In this document: piece by piece, positions 5,376 through 6,227 of the stretch
Position numbering within the stretch: the stretch's first letter is position 1
Layout: every line of letters starts with the position of its first letter
Assembly (NCBI GenBank): GCA_044346855.1
Contig: JBIIYJ010000313.1
Coordinates: 1 to 6,227 of the forward strand
DNA from: CAIKKV01 sp044346855
GTDB lineage: Bacteria > Verrucomicrobiota > Kiritimatiellia > CAIKKV01
Direction of reading: 5' to 3'
DNA: 6,227 nt
Translations under genes and position numbers: made by a program
The notes under the pieces: model-generated
The model's input: the letters and a program-made list of their open reading frames with translations, nothing else
Database searches by the model: none
What the model was told of the DNA's origin: nothing

Positions 5376-5569
5376 TATTTCTTCTTTTTCCGTGCGTCAG
5401 TCTGAGTCAATGTGCGATCCATTTGCAGGCGCGTTGTTGAGATCACTGTCCATTCCACAGTCTCTCCTTTTTCGAAATTCATAGCCTTGGCTAGAGCTGT
5501 CGGGAAATTCACATACCACTGATTCCCCTTCTGCCGACTAATTAGCTGGACCTTTGTTGGATATCCCAT
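5375..5569 (-). CDS. AbrB/MazE-like (SpoVT-AbrB) small DNA-binding protein, IS passenger
   Basis: This 64-aa protein begins MGYPTKVQLISRQ and then shows the swapped-hairpin AbrB layout. NQWYVNFPTALAKAMNFEKG (residues 16-35) matches the family pattern of a strand, a proline, a short helix and a GxxxGD/E-type turn (MNFEKGETVEW), followed by a strand and a RLQM strand. The C-terminus is basic (DARKKKK). Family members bind DNA as dimers, as transition-state regulators or antitoxins. No toxin gene is beside it; the neighbour is the divergent transposase. ATG 5569 is chosen because AAGGAG lies 5 bp upstream; an in-frame ATG at 5617 would add 16 residues, lacks a ribosome binding site and lies upstream of the predicted transcript start. 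A role in repressing its own promoter and perhaps the transposase is inference. Confidence 0.8.
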   Translation of the reverse strand: MGYPTKVQLISRQKGNQWYVNFPTALAKAMNFEKGETVEWTVISTTRLQMDRTLTQTDARKKKK

Positions 5570-5582
5570 ATTTTCTCCTTGA

Positions 5583-5600
5583 TCTATGGATATCCATAGA
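5583..5600. promoter_or_regulatory. 18-bp perfect palindrome, candidate operator
   Basis: TCTATGGATATCCATAGA is fully self-complementary and lies in the 87-bp spacer between the divergent AbrB-like and transposase genes, 13 bp upstream of the AbrB-like start codon. The half-site CTATGGAT recurs at 5693-5700 and 5757-5764 inside the transposase gene. It overlaps the predicted -10 of the AbrB-like gene and the space where a transposase promoter would lie. Binding by the AbrB-like dimer is a natural guess. Confidence 0.6.
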
Positions 5601-5625
5601 ATAACAAATGACTCCATAAACGCAA
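5598..5625 (-). promoter_or_regulatory. Candidate promoter of the AbrB-like gene
   Basis: On the minus strand TTGCGT (5620-5625, 3/6) is followed 16 bp later by TATTCT (5598-5603, 4/6). Transcription would begin near 5591, inside the palindrome, so a protein bound there would block it. Both boxes are weak. Confidence 0.3.
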
Positions 5626-5663
5626 AGAAAAAAAAGCGAAAGGAGTTAGATTTTTTATGGAGT
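5611..5663 (+). promoter_or_regulatory. Inverted repeat that can occlude the transposase start codon
   Basis: ACTCCATAAA (5611-5620) is exactly complementary to TTTATGGAGT (5654-5663), which contains the transposase ATG (5657-5659). The loop holds the AAAGGAG ribosome binding site (5639-5645). ACTCC could instead pair with the GGAGT of that site (5642-5646). In an RNA entering from outside the IS, either fold would hinder initiation, whereas a transcript starting inside the loop would be free. Start-codon occlusion is a known way for IS elements (such as IS10 and IS50) to avoid expression from read-through. Confidence 0.55.
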
Positions 5664-6227
5664 TGGTAGATTCGTTTTCTCTACCGGACGAACTATGGAT
5701 ACGCATCAAACCGCTTCTGCCAGACCGACGTATTTCTCCCGGAGGCGGGCGCCCGGCTATGGATCAAAGGACCGCCTTTACCGCGCTTTTCTATATTCTT
5801 AGAACAGGCTGTCAGTGGAAGGCTTTGCCTCGCAGCCTTGGCGCATCCAGCACTGTTTACGGTCACTTCCGGCGCTGGGTGGACGCCGGAGTTTTTGCAG
5901 CCCTATGGCAGCAAGGCCTTTGCGAATATGACCGCACGAAGGGAATCGGTTGGAAGTGGCAGTCTGTTGACGGGTGCATGACCAAGGCACCCCTGGGTGG
6001 CGAAGCCACCGGACCTAACCCCACGGATCGCTCAAAGACAGGCACCAAGCGCAGCCTGCTTACAGATGCAAACGGAATTCCACTCGCTCTGGTTATTGAT
6101 GGTGCCAATCGGCATGACGTGAAAATGCTGGAAAGAACCCTTCAAAGAACGATGGCTGAACGCCCCGATCCGAATAGCTGCCGTCAGCATCTTTGCCTAG
6201 ATAAAGGATACGAAGCAGGCTCCGTAC
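5657..6227 (+). CDS. IS5-family DDE transposase, 3' end beyond window
   Basis: 190 codons are visible and the frame is open at the window end. The N-terminal region has the DUF4096-type layout: LPDELWIRIKPLLP (9-22), GGGRPAMDQRTAFTALFYIL (29-48), RTGCQWKALP (49-58) and STVYGHFRRW (65-74). The catalytic part follows: WKWQSVDGCMTKAPLGGE (99-116), with D105 as the first Asp of the DDE triad; the family signature TGPNPTDRSKTGTKRSLLTD (118-137); GANRHDVKMLE (149-159); and CLDKGYE (180-186), with D182 as the second Asp. The third (Glu) would lie downstream of the window. It catalyses cut-and-paste transposition of its IS. AAAGGAG (5639-5645) lies 11 bp before the ATG, a long spacing. No frameshift or internal stop is seen, so it may be active. 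Confidence 0.92.
   Translation, partial: MELVDSFSLPDELWIRIKPLLPDRRISPGGGRPAMDQRTAFTALFYILRTGCQWKALPRSLGASSTVYGHFRRWVDAGVFAALWQQGLCEYDRTKGIGWKWQSVDGCMTKAPLGGEATGPNPTDRSKTGTKRSLLTDANGIPLALVIDGANRHDVKMLERTLQRTMAERPDPNSCRQHLCLDKGYEAGSV

Larger units (their letters stand above)
5358..6227. mobile_element. IS5-family-like insertion sequence, left part, runs off window
   Basis: Transposase similarity, lower GC than the neighbouring genes, and a terminal-repeat-like end GAGCCTATCCGAAAACCC (5358-5375) next to TAA (5355-5357) define the left part of an IS. As I recall, IS1031-group IS5 elements begin with GAG and duplicate a TNA target, which this boundary would fit. The right end and the second target copy lie outside the window, so the exact boundary is not confirmed. 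The element holds a divergent pair: an AbrB-like gene (minus) and the transposase (plus). Confidence 0.75.

Noticed and set aside
4571..5440. 289-codon open frame on the plus strand
   Set aside because: It runs through the hairpin spacer, antisense to fucU, and into the IS terminus. It cannot be one real gene.
5375..5569. Toxin-antitoxin pair
   Set aside because: The AbrB/MazE-like protein resembles an antitoxin, but no MazF-, PIN- or RelE-like frame is next to it; the only neighbour within the IS is the transposase.

Overview
The window is GC-rich bacterial DNA. The last 870 bases or so are visibly less GC-rich and carry an insertion sequence cut by the right edge. No rRNA, tRNA or ribosomal-protein gene is present, so the taxon is inferred only. 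A stand-alone URO-D/corrinoid-methyltransferase-like protein, an L-fucose mutarotase, and intergenic repeats bounded by GTAGGGGC/GCCCCTAC together suggest the PVC group (Kiritimatiellota, Lentisphaerota, Verrucomicrobiota or Planctomycetota). This is a pattern-based guess, not a placement.

Layout. Positions 1-332 are non-coding: a truncated repeat-like piece, then 2.8 copies of a 97-bp tandem repeat with strong hairpins. A likely promoter starts right at the repeat edge and leads into a PPK2-type polyphosphate kinase (410-1351, +). A hairpin separates it from the convergent URO-D-family gene (1402-2544, -). Upstream of that lies a small exported cysteine-rich protein (2685-3023, -) with a good promoter, a good ribosome binding site and a perfect rho-independent terminator. 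A 134-bp divergent spacer leads to a 12-TM major facilitator transporter (3158-4360, +). A 501-bp gene-free spacer follows; it holds a telomere-like, G-quadruplex-capable heptamer array, several perfect hairpins and a pair of duplicated 15-mers. Then comes fucU (4862-5293, -) with its own promoter.

About 10 bp upstream of the fucU -35 box, at a TAA, an IS5-family-like element begins (5358 to beyond the window end). It carries two divergent genes: a 64-aa AbrB/MazE-like protein on the minus strand, whose stop codon touches the terminal repeat, and a DDE transposase on the plus strand. The spacer between them has an 18-bp perfect palindrome (candidate operator) and a 10-bp inverted repeat that could fold the transposase start codon into a stem.

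The genes do not form one pathway. Each of the five chromosomal genes appears to be its own transcription unit. The metabolic hints are polyphosphate-based nucleotide phosphorylation, possible C1/corrinoid chemistry, and fucose (perhaps fucoidan) use. The most noteworthy items are the AbrB-like passenger gene with its operator-like palindrome in the IS, the start-codon-occluding inverted repeat, and the uncharacterised exported Cys-rich repeat protein.
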